Positions 7,556-16,165 of a stretch of DNA of 46,234 bases are shown here, one piece after another (positions within the stretch are counted from its first letter, which is position 1; every line of letters starts with the position of its first letter). The stretch is from an uncultured Flavobacterium sp. (lineage in GTDB: Bacteria; Bacteroidota; Bacteroidia; Flavobacteriales; Flavobacteriaceae), in NCBI RefSeq assembly GCF_963422545.1, contig NZ_OY730242.1:1-46234 (forward strand), given 5' to 3'. The position numbers and the translations under genes were made by a program. The notes beneath the pieces are model-generated. The model was not told the origin of the DNA. It did not search any database and saw only the letters and a list, made by a program, of their open reading frames with translations.

Positions 7556-7848
7556 ATCTCTCTATTTGATTTTTGAAAATAATAAGTATAAATCCACGTT
7601 AGTGTAAATGACGGAATCACATCTGTAAAAGGCATTATCTCTTCAAGAAAAGTCAAAACACTTGCTACTTTCCCAACTCTGCCTTTATACATTCTGGTCA
7701 TTATAAAAGCCGCAATTGGCGCCCAAACCACATCTGAGAATTCTCCAATTAAAGGAATCGAAAACGAAATCATTCCTATTCCGTCCAAAAGTAAACCCAG
7801 AAGTAATTTTCTGGTTCTGTCTTCACTTGTTACTTCTAAATCTTGCAT
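7552..7848 (-). CDS. Small membrane protein of unknown function
   Basis: A 98-residue protein with probably three membrane segments: LLLGLLLDGIGMISFSIPLI, VVWAPIAAFIMTRMY and FTDVIPSFTLTWIYTYYF. There is a short acidic N-terminus (MQDLEVTSEDRTRK) and a basic loop YKGRVGKVA. I do not recognise the family with certainty, though similar small proteins are common in Flavobacteria. Codon use looks like its neighbours. It is convergent with the DUF6787 gene, with overlapping stops, and its upstream region is shared divergently with the lolD-like gene. Confidence 0.6.
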   Translation of the reverse strand: MQDLEVTSEDRTRKLLLGLLLDGIGMISFSIPLIGEFSDVVWAPIAAFIMTRMYKGRVGKVASVLTFLEEIMPFTDVIPSFTLTWIYTYYFQKSNREI

Positions 7849-7995
7849 TTTCTTTTATTTAGATATTATTCGAATTTAAAAAGAATTTATTTCTTTTCTA
7901 AAACTATTTGTCAATTTTCATACCAATAAATATTCCTATTTTAATTTTAGATTGCAGATTTTAGAATCTACCGCTTGGAATTTAAGATATTGGAA

Positions 7996-8026
7996 TTTGA
8001 TTCTAATCAGAATCTTTGTTTCTTTG
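7996..8026 (+). promoter_or_regulatory. Possible promoter for the lolD-like operon
   Basis: TTTG at 7996-7999, 19-bp spacer, then TTTCTTTG at 8019-8026, which departs from TAnnTTTG at the second base. It is placed about 17 bp before the ATG at 8043, supporting that start over the in-frame TTG at 8016. Confidence 0.4.
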
Positions 8027-8042
8027 TAAAAACAGTTTCAAA

Positions 8043-8708
8043 ATGATACACGCAAAAAATATACATAAATTCTACGACCAACTTGAAGTTTTAAAAGGAG
8101 TTGACTTGCATATTAAAAAGGGTGAAATTGTTTCAATCGTTGGCGCTTCCGGTGCCGGAAAAACGACTTTATTGCATATATTAGGAACACTTGATAAACC
8201 TTCGAAATCAGACTCCGAAAGTTCTTTAACCATTAATGGTCAGAATGTTTTAGGATTTAATGACAAAACATTATCAAAATTCAGAAACTTAAATCTAGGT
8301 TTCATTTTTCAGTTTCATCAGCTTTTACCTGAATTTACAGCATTAGAAAATGTTTGTATTCCGGCTTATATTGCAGGAAAGAAACCATCAGAAACCGAAG
8401 CTGAAGCCAGAAAACTATTGGATTTTTTAGGATTATCACATCGAATTGATCATAAACCAAACGAACTTTCAGGCGGAGAGCAACAACGAGTTGCCGTGGC
8501 AAGAGCTTTAATCAACAAACCGGATGTTATTTTTGCCGATGAACCTTCAGGGAATCTGGATACACATTCAGCCGAAAATTTACATCAATTATTCTTTCAG
8601 CTCCGTGACGAATTCGGACAGACTTTTGTAATAGTAACCCACAACGAAGAACTGGCAAACATGGCCGACAGAAAATTGGTAATGTCTGACGGGCAAATAC
8701 TTGCTTAA
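8043..8708 (+). CDS. lolD: LolD-like ABC transporter ATP-binding protein
   Basis: A 221-residue ABC ATPase started at ATG 8043 (MIHAKNIHKFYDQLEVLKGV). Visible motifs: Walker A GASGAGKTT (Lys40), Q-loop IFQFHQLLPEFTALENV, signature LSGGEQQRVAVARAL, Walker B VIFADEPSGNLD, switch His in VIVTHNEELA. The Q-loop FQFHQLLPEFTALENV and the size are typical of LolD, the ATPase that powers release of lipoproteins from the inner membrane, and of the related MacB/FtsE class. No membrane subunit (LolC/E) is adjacent, so the partner is elsewhere; this weakens the exact name. The TAA stop overlaps the ATG of the next gene by one base (TAATG), showing translational coupling. Confidence 0.82.
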   Translation: MIHAKNIHKFYDQLEVLKGVDLHIKKGEIVSIVGASGAGKTTLLHILGTLDKPSKSDSESSLTINGQNVLGFNDKTLSKFRNLNLGFIFQFHQLLPEFTALENVCIPAYIAGKKPSETEAEARKLLDFLGLSHRIDHKPNELSGGEQQRVAVARALINKPDVIFADEPSGNLDTHSAENLHQLFFQLRDEFGQTFVIVTHNEELANMADRKLVMSDGQILA

Positions 8709-10408
8709 TGATTTTAATTTTCATTAGTTGGATTTATATCCTATTCACAACTATTAATTTAGGCTTTGTTTTAGATAAAATTATAGGTTTAAAAAATAAT
8801 AACCTTATAATTACATCTATACTCGGATTATTCTCAACAACTATTCTGGCATCAATTTGGGCAATTTTTGGTAGAATAAACATTGAATTTCATGTTTTTT
8901 TATTGTTCTTGAATATTATTTTGGTATTCCGATTTCAGAATGCCATTTTTGAAATTTACAAATCATTTGTATTAGAATTTAAGCAATTACAGAAGACTTT
9001 AAAAATTGTTTTGATTCTTACTTCTTTTTTAATTGTTGCACAATGCGCTTCTATTCCGTTCGTAATTGACAATGAATCTTATTACATTCAAACCATAAAA
9101 TGGATTAACGAATATGGCTTTGTTAAAGGTCTTGTAAATCTGCATTTATTCTTAGGACAAACCAGTGGATGGCACATTACTCAAAGTGTTTTTAATTTTT
9201 CATTTTTATATAAAAACTTCAATGATTTAAGTGGTTACTGTCTTCTTTTAGGTAACATTTTTTCTATTCAGAAACTAAATGACTATTATAAAAATGACAA
9301 TAAAAATTATCTGATTATTGGATTATTTCCGATTTTCAATATTTTCTTTTTTCAATTTATCAGCGCACCTTCACCGGATATTCCCGTTTATGTTTTCTCT
9401 TTCATTTTCTTCTTTTACTTCTTAGAGAATTTCAAAAAAACGACTCCGGAAATATTTAACTTAATAGTGATTTTTGTTCTTTTTTTACTTTACATCAAAA
9501 ATACAACCTTAACTTTCGTCCTATTTCCGGTAATTTTATTAGCACTTCATTTTAAGACTTTATCAAAACAACTTATAAAACCAATTCTATTAGCTACGCT
9601 GGTACTATCACTTTTTATAATAAAAAATATGATTATCTGCGGATCTCCAATTTTTCCATCTAAGATTTTTAGTTCAGTCACAGCAGACTATACCATTCCT
9701 GATTCAATTGAAAGCTTTTACTATGATCAAATCAAATATTATGGCTTTTTTATCAGTGCAGAGCAATACAATTCAATGTCAATTTGGGATCTATTTTTAA
9801 AATGGATATCGATGCCTAAACTAAATGGTTTGTTTAATAAAATTTCCATATTATTGATTCTAATTGTTCCATTTTTTATTTTTAAGTTTCAAAACAAAAA
9901 AAGCCTTTGGGCTCTTTATTTTATAATGGTTTTACAATTGTTTTTGCTTTTTATTACCTCGCCACAATATCGATTTTTCATAAATTTCATATTGTTCTTT
10001 TCTTTATTTTGTCTTGCTACGATTCTACAAAACAAAAAAGCAATCAATACATTATTAATTCTGTCACTAATTCCTGTATTTGTCGTATTATTTTTTCCTT
10101 TAAATTTTTATAAATTTTCTAATAATCAGCTTATGAAAAAATCTAGTTATTTCTCCGTTGATAATATAGTTTTCCCATATAAAAACACAAAAAACAATAC
10201 TGCCTTTACTACTGTTAAACTAGGAAATCTTAAATACAACTCTCCTAAAAACGATGATTTTTTCTGGGCAAATGGAAATGGTGATTTACCTTGCGTGAAT
10301 AAAGATCAAATTGAATATTTCAAAAAGTATTTCAACACAATTCCACAAATGCGAACGAACGATTTAAAAGACGGATTCTACGCTAAAAAACTTTCAGAAA
10401 ATGAATAA
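8708..10408 (+). CDS. Polytopic membrane protein, GT-C glycosyltransferase-like
   Basis: A 566-residue integral membrane protein with roughly a dozen hydrophobic segments spread over residues 1-460, followed by a soluble tail of about 100 residues (from about NKKAINTLL to the end). A first-loop motif with acidic residues, FVIDNESYYIQTIKWINEYG (about 113-132), then GQTSGWHITQ, resembles the catalytic first loop of GT-C fold transferases, which use polyprenyl-phosphate sugars. The Lys-poor, Phe/Ile/Leu-rich composition fits this. I think it belongs to the conserved LIC_10190-type membrane family, but cannot verify it. It overlaps lolD by one base and the next gene by 8 bp, so the three are probably one operon. 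Confidence 0.65.
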   Translation: MILIFISWIYILFTTINLGFVLDKIIGLKNNNLIITSILGLFSTTILASIWAIFGRINIEFHVFLLFLNIILVFRFQNAIFEIYKSFVLEFKQLQKTLKIVLILTSFLIVAQCASIPFVIDNESYYIQTIKWINEYGFVKGLVNLHLFLGQTSGWHITQSVFNFSFLYKNFNDLSGYCLLLGNIFSIQKLNDYYKNDNKNYLIIGLFPIFNIFFFQFISAPSPDIPVYVFSFIFFFYFLENFKKTTPEIFNLIVIFVLFLLYIKNTTLTFVLFPVILLALHFKTLSKQLIKPILLATLVLSLFIIKNMIICGSPIFPSKIFSSVTADYTIPDSIESFYYDQIKYYGFFISAEQYNSMSIWDLFLKWISMPKLNGLFNKISILLILIVPFFIFKFQNKKSLWALYFIMVLQLFLLFITSPQYRFFINFILFFSLFCLATILQNKKAINTLLILSLIPVFVVLFFPLNFYKFSNNQLMKKSSYFSVDNIVFPYKNTKNNTAFTTVKLGNLKYNSPKNDDFFWANGNGDLPCVNKDQIEYFKKYFNTIPQMRTNDLKDGFYAKKLSENE

Positions 10409-11165
10409 ATCAGAACTCAAAGAATTTCTTGACGAAAAAGTCAATCAATATAATACACTCGATTTCATCGAAAGTGATCCTGTACAGATTCCGCATTTGT
10501 TTACTCAAAAAGAAGATATTGAAATCGCCGGTTTCTTAAGCGCCACAATTGCTTGGGGAAATCGCAAAATGATCATCAAAAATTCACACCAAATGATGGA
10601 ATTAATGGGCAATACGCCGTATGATTTTGTCATGTCACATACTAATGAAGATTTAGAAAGATTAGAAAACTTTGTTCACCGTACTTTCAACGGAAAAGAT
10701 TTTGGAGGTTTTATAAAAGGATTACAGCATATTTACAAAAATCATAATGGCTTAGAAGCTGTTTTTGCTAAAAATCAAGAAGCAGACAGCTTACAAAAAA
10801 GTATAAGTGAATTTAAAAAGATCTTTTTTGAAATCGATCATTTGCCTCGAACTCAAAAACACATTTCAGATCCTTTAAACAATTCGGCAGCAAAAAGAAT
10901 CAACATGTATTTGCGCTGGATGGTTCGTCAGGACACAAAAGGTGTCGATTTAGGAATCTGGAAAACCATTTCGCCATCCTTATTATCCTGTCCGTTAGAT
11001 GTACATTCCGGAAATGTAGCCAGAAAATTAGGTTTGCTTACGCGAAAGCAAAATGACGGTAAAGCATTAGCCGAATTAGATCTAAAACTTAGAGAGATGG
11101 ATGCACAAGATCCTGTAAAATATGATTTTGCCCTTTTCGGATTAGGCGTTTTTGAAGGATTTTAA
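10401..11165 (+). CDS. TIGR02757 (DUF2400) family protein
   Basis: A 254-residue cytoplasmic protein, ATG at 10401 overlapping the end of the upstream gene by 8 bp. The stretch QKEDIEIAGFLSATIAWGNR (about residues 36-55) and the C-terminal LLSCPLDVHSGNVARKLGLL and QDPVKYDFALFGLG are the conserved blocks of the TIGR02757 family. C-terminal LxVHSGNVARxLGLL with conserved Asp and His looks like the helix-hairpin-helix DNA glycosylase fold. The family's function is not established. Translational coupling to the membrane protein is seen in the sequence; a functional link is only inferred. Confidence 0.85.
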   Translation: MNKSELKEFLDEKVNQYNTLDFIESDPVQIPHLFTQKEDIEIAGFLSATIAWGNRKMIIKNSHQMMELMGNTPYDFVMSHTNEDLERLENFVHRTFNGKDFGGFIKGLQHIYKNHNGLEAVFAKNQEADSLQKSISEFKKIFFEIDHLPRTQKHISDPLNNSAAKRINMYLRWMVRQDTKGVDLGIWKTISPSLLSCPLDVHSGNVARKLGLLTRKQNDGKALAELDLKLREMDAQDPVKYDFALFGLGVFEGF

Positions 11166-11215
11166 TATTGAGAATTAAAAAGTTAGATCAATAGTTTATC
11201 AGATGATTTTAAGAA

Positions 11216-11250
11216 TTTGATAAACAAACCATGAATTTAACGTACATTTG
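11216..11250 (+). promoter_or_regulatory. Promoter of the RNA helicase gene
   Basis: TTTG at 11216-11219, 23-bp spacer (long end of the accepted range), TACATTTG at 11243-11250, a full match to TAnnTTTG. The predicted start near 11257 leaves a leader of only about 5-11 nt before the ATGs at 11262 and 11268. Confidence 0.55.
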
Positions 11251-11261
11251 CACAAAATTTA

Positions 11262-12620
11262 ATGCAAATGAGCACTTTCGAAAAATTCAATCTTCCAAAA
11301 TCAGTACAAAAAGCAATCGACGAATTAGGATTTGTTACGCCTACTCCTATTCAGGAAAAATCCTTTTCAGTGATTATGTCTGGTCGAGATATGATGGGAA
11401 TTGCGCAAACCGGTACCGGAAAAACATTTGCCTACCTATTGCCTCTTTTAAAATTATACAAATTTACCCCAACCAATACTCCAAAAATTGTAATCTTAGT
11501 TCCAACTCGTGAATTAGTGGTTCAGGTTGTAGAAGAAGTTGAAAAACTAACCAAATACATGTCTGTTAAAACACTTGGTATTTTTGGTGGAGTAAATATT
11601 AATACACAAAAAAAAGCTGTTTACGAAGGTATCGACATTTTAGTTGGAACACCCGGTAGAACAATGGATTTAGCTTTGGATGCTGTAGTTCGTTTTGATG
11701 AAACTCAAAAATTAGTTATTGATGAGTTTGACGAAATGCTTAATCTTGGTTTCCGTACACAATTAACAGCTCTTTTGGCAATGATGAAAACCAAACGTCA
11801 AAACATTTTATTCTCTGCAACAATGACGGATGAAGTCGATGCTGTTTTGAATGACTTTTTTGATTTTCCAGAAGAAGTAACCCTTGCTGCATCAGGAACT
11901 CCGTTAGAAAACATTACTCAAATTACCTATAATGTTCCAAACTTTAATACAAAAGTAAATCTGTTAAAGCATTTATTAAAAACAAACGAAAGCATGGAAC
12001 GTGTTTTGGTTTTTGTGAATAATAAAAAGATCTCAGACATGCTACATACGCGAATCGAAGAAGATTTTGAAGGTCAATTTGGAGTAATTCACTCTAACAA
12101 ATCTCAAAATTATCGTTTGAGTACAATGGCAGAATTCCAGGAAGGAAATCTACGCGGATTAATCACTACTGATATTATGGCGAGAGGTTTGGATATTTCG
12201 AATATCTCTCACGTTATTAACTTTGAACTTCCAGAATTTCCTGAATTGTATATGCACAGAATTGGTCGTACCGGTCGTGCAGACGCAACAGGAACTGCAA
12301 TTAGCTTTATCACGCCTCGTGAAGAAGAATTTAAAATTGAGGTGGAAGTTTTAATGAATCAGGAACTTGAAATTGCTGATTTCCCTGAAGAAGTCGAAAT
12401 TTCGACTAAATTAATCGAACCTGAAAAAGACAAACAACCAATCAAGTTTTTAATGAAAAAAGTAAAACTGGATGGTGAAGGTGCTTTTCATGAAAAAGCA
12501 AAAAAGAATAAAAAAGTGAACTTGGGAGGTCCATCAAAAACAAAAAAGAAAACCCACGGATCTGTCAATAGAAATATGTTGAAAACAAGAGATAAGAAGA
12601 GAAAAGATAAGGATAAATAG
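11262..12620 (+). CDS. DEAD-box-type RNA helicase with a DEFD motif II
   Basis: A 452-residue superfamily 2 RNA helicase. In order: Q-motif FNLPKSVQKAIDELGFVTPT (9-28), motif I AQTGTGKT (48-55), Ia VPTRELVVQ, GG, Ib GTPGR, motif II at VIDEFDEML (D154-E155-F156-D157), motif III SAT (185-187), then ARGLDI, and HRIGRTGR (motif VI). Motif II reads DEFD where most members have DEAD. The C-terminal 50 residues are strongly basic (KKNKKVNLGG, MLKTRDKKRKDKDK), a likely RNA-binding tail. A second ATG six bases downstream (MSTFEKF) is an equally possible start. Probable roles are ribosome assembly or mRNA turnover. It is monocistronic, closed by a large nested repeat. Confidence 0.93.
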   Translation: MQMSTFEKFNLPKSVQKAIDELGFVTPTPIQEKSFSVIMSGRDMMGIAQTGTGKTFAYLLPLLKLYKFTPTNTPKIVILVPTRELVVQVVEEVEKLTKYMSVKTLGIFGGVNINTQKKAVYEGIDILVGTPGRTMDLALDAVVRFDETQKLVIDEFDEMLNLGFRTQLTALLAMMKTKRQNILFSATMTDEVDAVLNDFFDFPEEVTLAASGTPLENITQITYNVPNFNTKVNLLKHLLKTNESMERVLVFVNNKKISDMLHTRIEEDFEGQFGVIHSNKSQNYRLSTMAEFQEGNLRGLITTDIMARGLDISNISHVINFELPEFPELYMHRIGRTGRADATGTAISFITPREEEFKIEVEVLMNQELEIADFPEEVEISTKLIEPEKDKQPIKFLMKKVKLDGEGAFHEKAKKNKKVNLGGPSKTKKKTHGSVNRNMLKTRDKKRKDKDK

Positions 12621-12629
12621 TTTCTTTTT

Positions 12630-12759
12630 AGGGGCAAAGGCTCAGAGGAACAAAGGTACAAAGGTTTCTTGTGTGACGTGAAAATTAAAAAGCTCGAAAA
12701 TTTAAATTTTCGAGCTTTTTTTATACTTTGTACCTTTGTTCCTCTGAGCCTTTGCCCCT
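12630..12759. repeat. Nested inverted repeat between convergent genes
   Basis: Outer arms of 34 bp are perfectly complementary (12630-12663 with 12726-12759; arm begins AGGGGCAAAGGCTCAGAGG). The 62-nt interior holds a perfect 32-nt palindrome (12688-12719). The repeat ends 8 bp from the stop of the minus-strand lactonase gene. Confidence 0.9.
12688..12722. terminator. Bidirectional terminator palindrome
   Basis: Perfect 16+16 palindrome with core AGCTCGAAAATTT, A-run on the left and T-run on the right, so usable by both converging transcripts. Confidence 0.8.
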
Positions 12760-12767
12760 TTTCTAAA

Positions 12768-13880
12768 CTATATCTTCGTAAAAACCAACCCAACTGGTGA
12801 GCATAATTCAATTCTTTTTCCTGTATCAGTAAGTTTTCCTGTTGCTTTATCTCTTTTAAAAACAACAATATTGTTAGTATACTGATGTCCAACCAAAAGA
12901 TAATTTCCTGTTGGGTCAATTGCAAAATCTCTTGGTCCTTTTCCTAAAGTGCTAATTTGCTCAACAAGTTCAATACTTCCGTTTTTAAGAATTTTATAAA
13001 CCGAAATATTGTTAGCATCTACACGATCTGTTACATATAAAAAATTTCCGTCAGGCGAAATTTTTATAGCTGCAGCACCAGTTCCACCAGTGAATCCTTT
13101 TGGTAAAATACTCGTTTCTTCTATTAATTTTAAACTTCCTGATTTATCATAACTAAAAGTAGTCAGAGTTGCATCTAATTCCTGAATCAGATAAACAAAC
13201 TTACCGTCTGTGCTAAAGGTTAAATGCCTTGGACCACTTCCTGATTTTACATCAACAGTTTCTTTTAAAGTCAACATTTCATTTGCCGAATTTGGATTGT
13301 ATTTATAAATAAAAACTTTATCCGAGCCTAAATCATTAGACAAAACAAACTTTTTATCCGGCGAGAAAACCACCATGTGTACGTGTGCTTTTTCCTGACG
13401 GGCAACATTTGGTCCTTTCCCTTCATGCTGAATTAATTGTTGCACTTTGGTGATACCTCCATCCGTTTTTTTCTTAAAAACCACAATATTTCCGCCTGAA
13501 TAGTTGGCAACAAGTACATTTTTACTATCATTAATCAAATGACAAGGATCTGCACCTAAAGCATCATTTTTATTTATAAAACTAACTTTTCCAGATTTTG
13601 CATCATAACCAAAAGCACTTACAGCACTTTCTTTTCCGTTTTCGTTTACAGCATATATAAATTTATTATCTGCAGAAACAGACAAATAACTCGGGCTTAT
13701 TACATTTTCAGACGAATTCTTTAATTTAAAATCACCTGATGAAGCATCAAATTCATAAACGTAGATTCCGTTACTCTTGCAAGTATTAGTATAAGTCCCT
13801 ACCAATAAATTGAATTTGTTCTGGGCTTGAATATTCACAAAAGTAAAAGCCGAAAAAAGCAGTATATATAATCTTCTCAT
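12768..13880 (-). CDS. Exported lactonase-fold beta-propeller protein
   Basis: A 370-residue protein with a signal peptide (MRRLYILLFSAFTFVNIQAQ) and a seven-bladed propeller of the lactonase family (6-phosphogluconolactonase YbhE type, PF10282). Characteristic pieces: LLVGTYTNTCKSNGIYVYEF near the N-terminus, PSYLSVSADNKFIYAVNE, GADPCHLINDSKNVLVANYS, KAHVHMVVFSPDKKFVLSNDLGSDK (seen as two adjoining parts), GSGPRHLTFSTDGKFVYLIQE, GPRDFAIDPTGNYLLVGHQ. His and Asp/Glu residues of the blade tops are kept. The signal peptide places it outside the cytoplasm, so a role in the pentose phosphate pathway is unlikely; substrate is unknown. It stands alone. Confidence 0.88.
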   Translation of the reverse strand: MRRLYILLFSAFTFVNIQAQNKFNLLVGTYTNTCKSNGIYVYEFDASSGDFKLKNSSENVISPSYLSVSADNKFIYAVNENGKESAVSAFGYDAKSGKVSFINKNDALGADPCHLINDSKNVLVANYSGGNIVVFKKKTDGGITKVQQLIQHEGKGPNVARQEKAHVHMVVFSPDKKFVLSNDLGSDKVFIYKYNPNSANEMLTLKETVDVKSGSGPRHLTFSTDGKFVYLIQELDATLTTFSYDKSGSLKLIEETSILPKGFTGGTGAAAIKISPDGNFLYVTDRVDANNISVYKILKNGSIELVEQISTLGKGPRDFAIDPTGNYLLVGHQYTNNIVVFKRDKATGKLTDTGKRIELCSPVGLVFTKI

Positions 13881-14001
13881 AGTTTTTTGAGTTATTTTTT
13901 GAATAAGCTAAAATACTCAATAATATCTTTCAGAAATGGATTTTTTGTTACAAATCAAGTATCAAAAGTTACATTTTTCAAACTAACTATCTCAAATATT
14001 T

Positions 14002-14106
14002 AAACCATATAAGTAATATAAGTTCATTTAATTTAGAAGTTGCAACGTTTGCTTATAATCTCTTATATCACTTATATGGTTAAACTAAATATTACTTATA
14101 TGGTTT
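14002..14106. repeat. Inverted repeat with two alternative right arms
   Basis: The left arm AAACCATATAAGTAATAT (14002-14019) pairs perfectly with 14089-14106. A shifted left arm (14004-14022) also pairs at 18 of 19 positions with 14062-14080. The two pairings exclude each other. The repeat ends 13 bp before a TATTTTTG box (14120-14127) upstream of the BatA gene. Confidence 0.75.
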
Positions 14107-14168
14107 GACTAAAAATTTGTATTTTTGACCAACATCTACAAAATGTAGTGAGATAAATCTAAGCCGGA

Positions 14169-16097
14169 ATGCATTTTAAACACCCCGAAATTCTATACTT
14201 TCTGTTTTTATTGATTGTTCCAATTTTGGTACATTTATTTCAATTACGCCGTTTTAAAATCTCTTATTTTACCAATGTTCGCTTTTTAAAAGAACTTGCC
14301 GTACAAACCCGAAAGAGCTCAAAAATCAAAAAAAGACTTTTATTAGCCACTCGTTTATTGTTGCTAACCTGTATTATTTTGGCTTTTGCACAACCTTTTT
14401 TTGAAGCCAAAGACAGTAAAAATGCTTCAAACGAAATGTATATCATTCTGGATAATTCGTTTAGTATGCAGGCAAAAGGAAAAAAAGGCGAATTGCTTAA
14501 ACGTGCTGTTCAGGAATTATTAGAAAATACACCGGAAAACACGCAATTCTCTTTATTAACTAACACTGAAAATTATTGGAATACAGATATAAAATCTTCC
14601 AAAAGTGCCTTACAAAATCTAAATTACAGCGCAACTCCATTTGAGCTTCCGTCGATTATGGCGAAGATAAAAGCGCATAAATCGGCACATAAAAAAGATA
14701 TTGTTATTATTACAGATGCCGTTGGTTTAGCAGAAAAGGACGTGAAAAACATTGACAGCGAAGAGAAACCTTATTTTATAATCCCGGAAGCAGAACAAAA
14801 AAATAACATTGCTATTGATAGCGTTTTTATCAACCAGACTTTAGAGAATTTCTACGAATTAAGCGTTAATTTATCGGCGTATGGAGAAGATTTCAAACCA
14901 GTTTCGATGGCGTTATACAATCAGAATAAATTAATTGCCAAAACGATTATCAATTTTGATTCGAAGAAAAAGAAAATCAATTTTACGATTCCAAAAGAAG
15001 CTTTTCACGGATATGTTGCCATTGAAGACAACGGTTTAACGTATGATAACAAACTCTATTTCAGTATTTCAAAAACTAAAAAAACGAATGTTATTAGTAT
15101 TGGAGAACCTGAAAAAAGCAATTTTTTGTCCAGAATCTATACTTCAGCAGAATTCAATTACAACAACTATTCGATAAGCAATTTAGATTATAATAGTTTA
15201 GACAAACAAAATACTATTATCTTAAATGAATTAGCTGAAATTCCGCAAGCTTTACAAACTACCTTGAAAGCTTTTGTTACCAAAGGCGGAAATTTAGTTG
15301 TAATTCCTTCTGAAAAAACTTCTATATCGAATTTAAATTCTTTTTTAGCCAATTTCGGAAAAGTTCAATTTGGATTTTTTGAAAATAAAAGCAAATTAAT
15401 TACAAAAATAAACTTCGATCACCCATTGTTTTCAGGTGTTTTTGAGAATAAAATTACCAATTTTCAATACCCAAAAACAACAAATTCATTTGCCATTTCA
15501 AGCCCATATCCTGCTGTTTTGTCTTATGAAGATCAAAGCGTATTTGTAACTACGATTCAAAATCCGGTTTCTGGAATCACTGTTTTTTCGGCACCAATAA
15601 ATACGACAAACTCTAATTTTCAGCAATCACCTTTAATTGTTCCGTTATTTTATAAAATGGGGCAAAACAATCAGAAAACTGGCGTAAATGCTTTGACAAT
15701 TGGTAATAATCAGCCTTATTTTGTTGATGTATTATTGACAAAAGACGCCATTCTTGAAGTAAAAGGAAATGACGATTCTTTTATTCCGATTCAACAAATA
15801 TTGAATAACAAAGTAAAATTAACTTTCAATGATTTCCCGCAAACAGCCGGAAATTACGGCATTTTTGACAAAAAAGAATGGGTTGAAAATCTAAGTTTCA
15901 ACTACAAAAGAAGCGAAAGTGATTTGAGTCAGGTAAATACGAATGTGGTTTCGGACTTTAAAACTGCTGATACCATTTCTACCATTTTTAATACACTACA
16001 AACTGAGCGAACAGACAGCCAAATTTGGAAATGGTTTGTTATCTTTGCACTGTTATTTTTAGCATTAGAAATGGCAATTATAAAATTTGTAAAATAG
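14169..16097 (+). CDS. BatA-domain membrane protein with VWA fold
   Basis: A 642-residue inner-membrane protein. The N-terminus MHFKHPEILYFLFLLIVPIL with FQLRRFKISYFTNVRFLKEL is the aerotolerance-regulator (BatA, TIGR02226) domain; a second membrane segment follows at about 57-76 (LLLATRLLLLTCIILAFAQP). The periplasmic part opens with MYIILDNSFSMQAKGK, whose DNSFS matches the DxSxS MIDAS metal site of von Willebrand A domains, and continues in beta-rich modules. A last membrane segment closes the protein (WFVIFALLFLALEMAIIKFV). BatA proteins in other organisms act with MoxR ATPases and are linked to stress resistance, but neither the MoxR gene nor other bat genes are here. The dihydroorotase-like gene begins 68 bp after it. 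Confidence 0.85.
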   Translation: MHFKHPEILYFLFLLIVPILVHLFQLRRFKISYFTNVRFLKELAVQTRKSSKIKKRLLLATRLLLLTCIILAFAQPFFEAKDSKNASNEMYIILDNSFSMQAKGKKGELLKRAVQELLENTPENTQFSLLTNTENYWNTDIKSSKSALQNLNYSATPFELPSIMAKIKAHKSAHKKDIVIITDAVGLAEKDVKNIDSEEKPYFIIPEAEQKNNIAIDSVFINQTLENFYELSVNLSAYGEDFKPVSMALYNQNKLIAKTIINFDSKKKKINFTIPKEAFHGYVAIEDNGLTYDNKLYFSISKTKKTNVISIGEPEKSNFLSRIYTSAEFNYNNYSISNLDYNSLDKQNTIILNELAEIPQALQTTLKAFVTKGGNLVVIPSEKTSISNLNSFLANFGKVQFGFFENKSKLITKINFDHPLFSGVFENKITNFQYPKTTNSFAISSPYPAVLSYEDQSVFVTTIQNPVSGITVFSAPINTTNSNFQQSPLIVPLFYKMGQNNQKTGVNALTIGNNQPYFVDVLLTKDAILEVKGNDDSFIPIQQILNNKVKLTFNDFPQTAGNYGIFDKKEWVENLSFNYKRSESDLSQVNTNVVSDFKTADTISTIFNTLQTERTDSQIWKWFVIFALLFLALEMAIIKFVK

Positions 16098-16165
16098 AAT
16101 TTGCGTTTGTTTTAAAGACATTTTATTTTTTACAAAAATCATTTTACGACAAAAAATATCTACAT

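Noticed and set aside
12488..12925. Minus-strand frame across the helicase end and nested repeat
   Set aside because: It crosses the palindrome and overlaps two well-supported genes in other frames.
16025..16165. N-terminal extension of the dihydroorotase-like protein
   Set aside because: The frame is open upstream but overlaps the BatA gene, is Phe/Lys rich and unlike the family; ATG 16166 gives the usual N-terminus.
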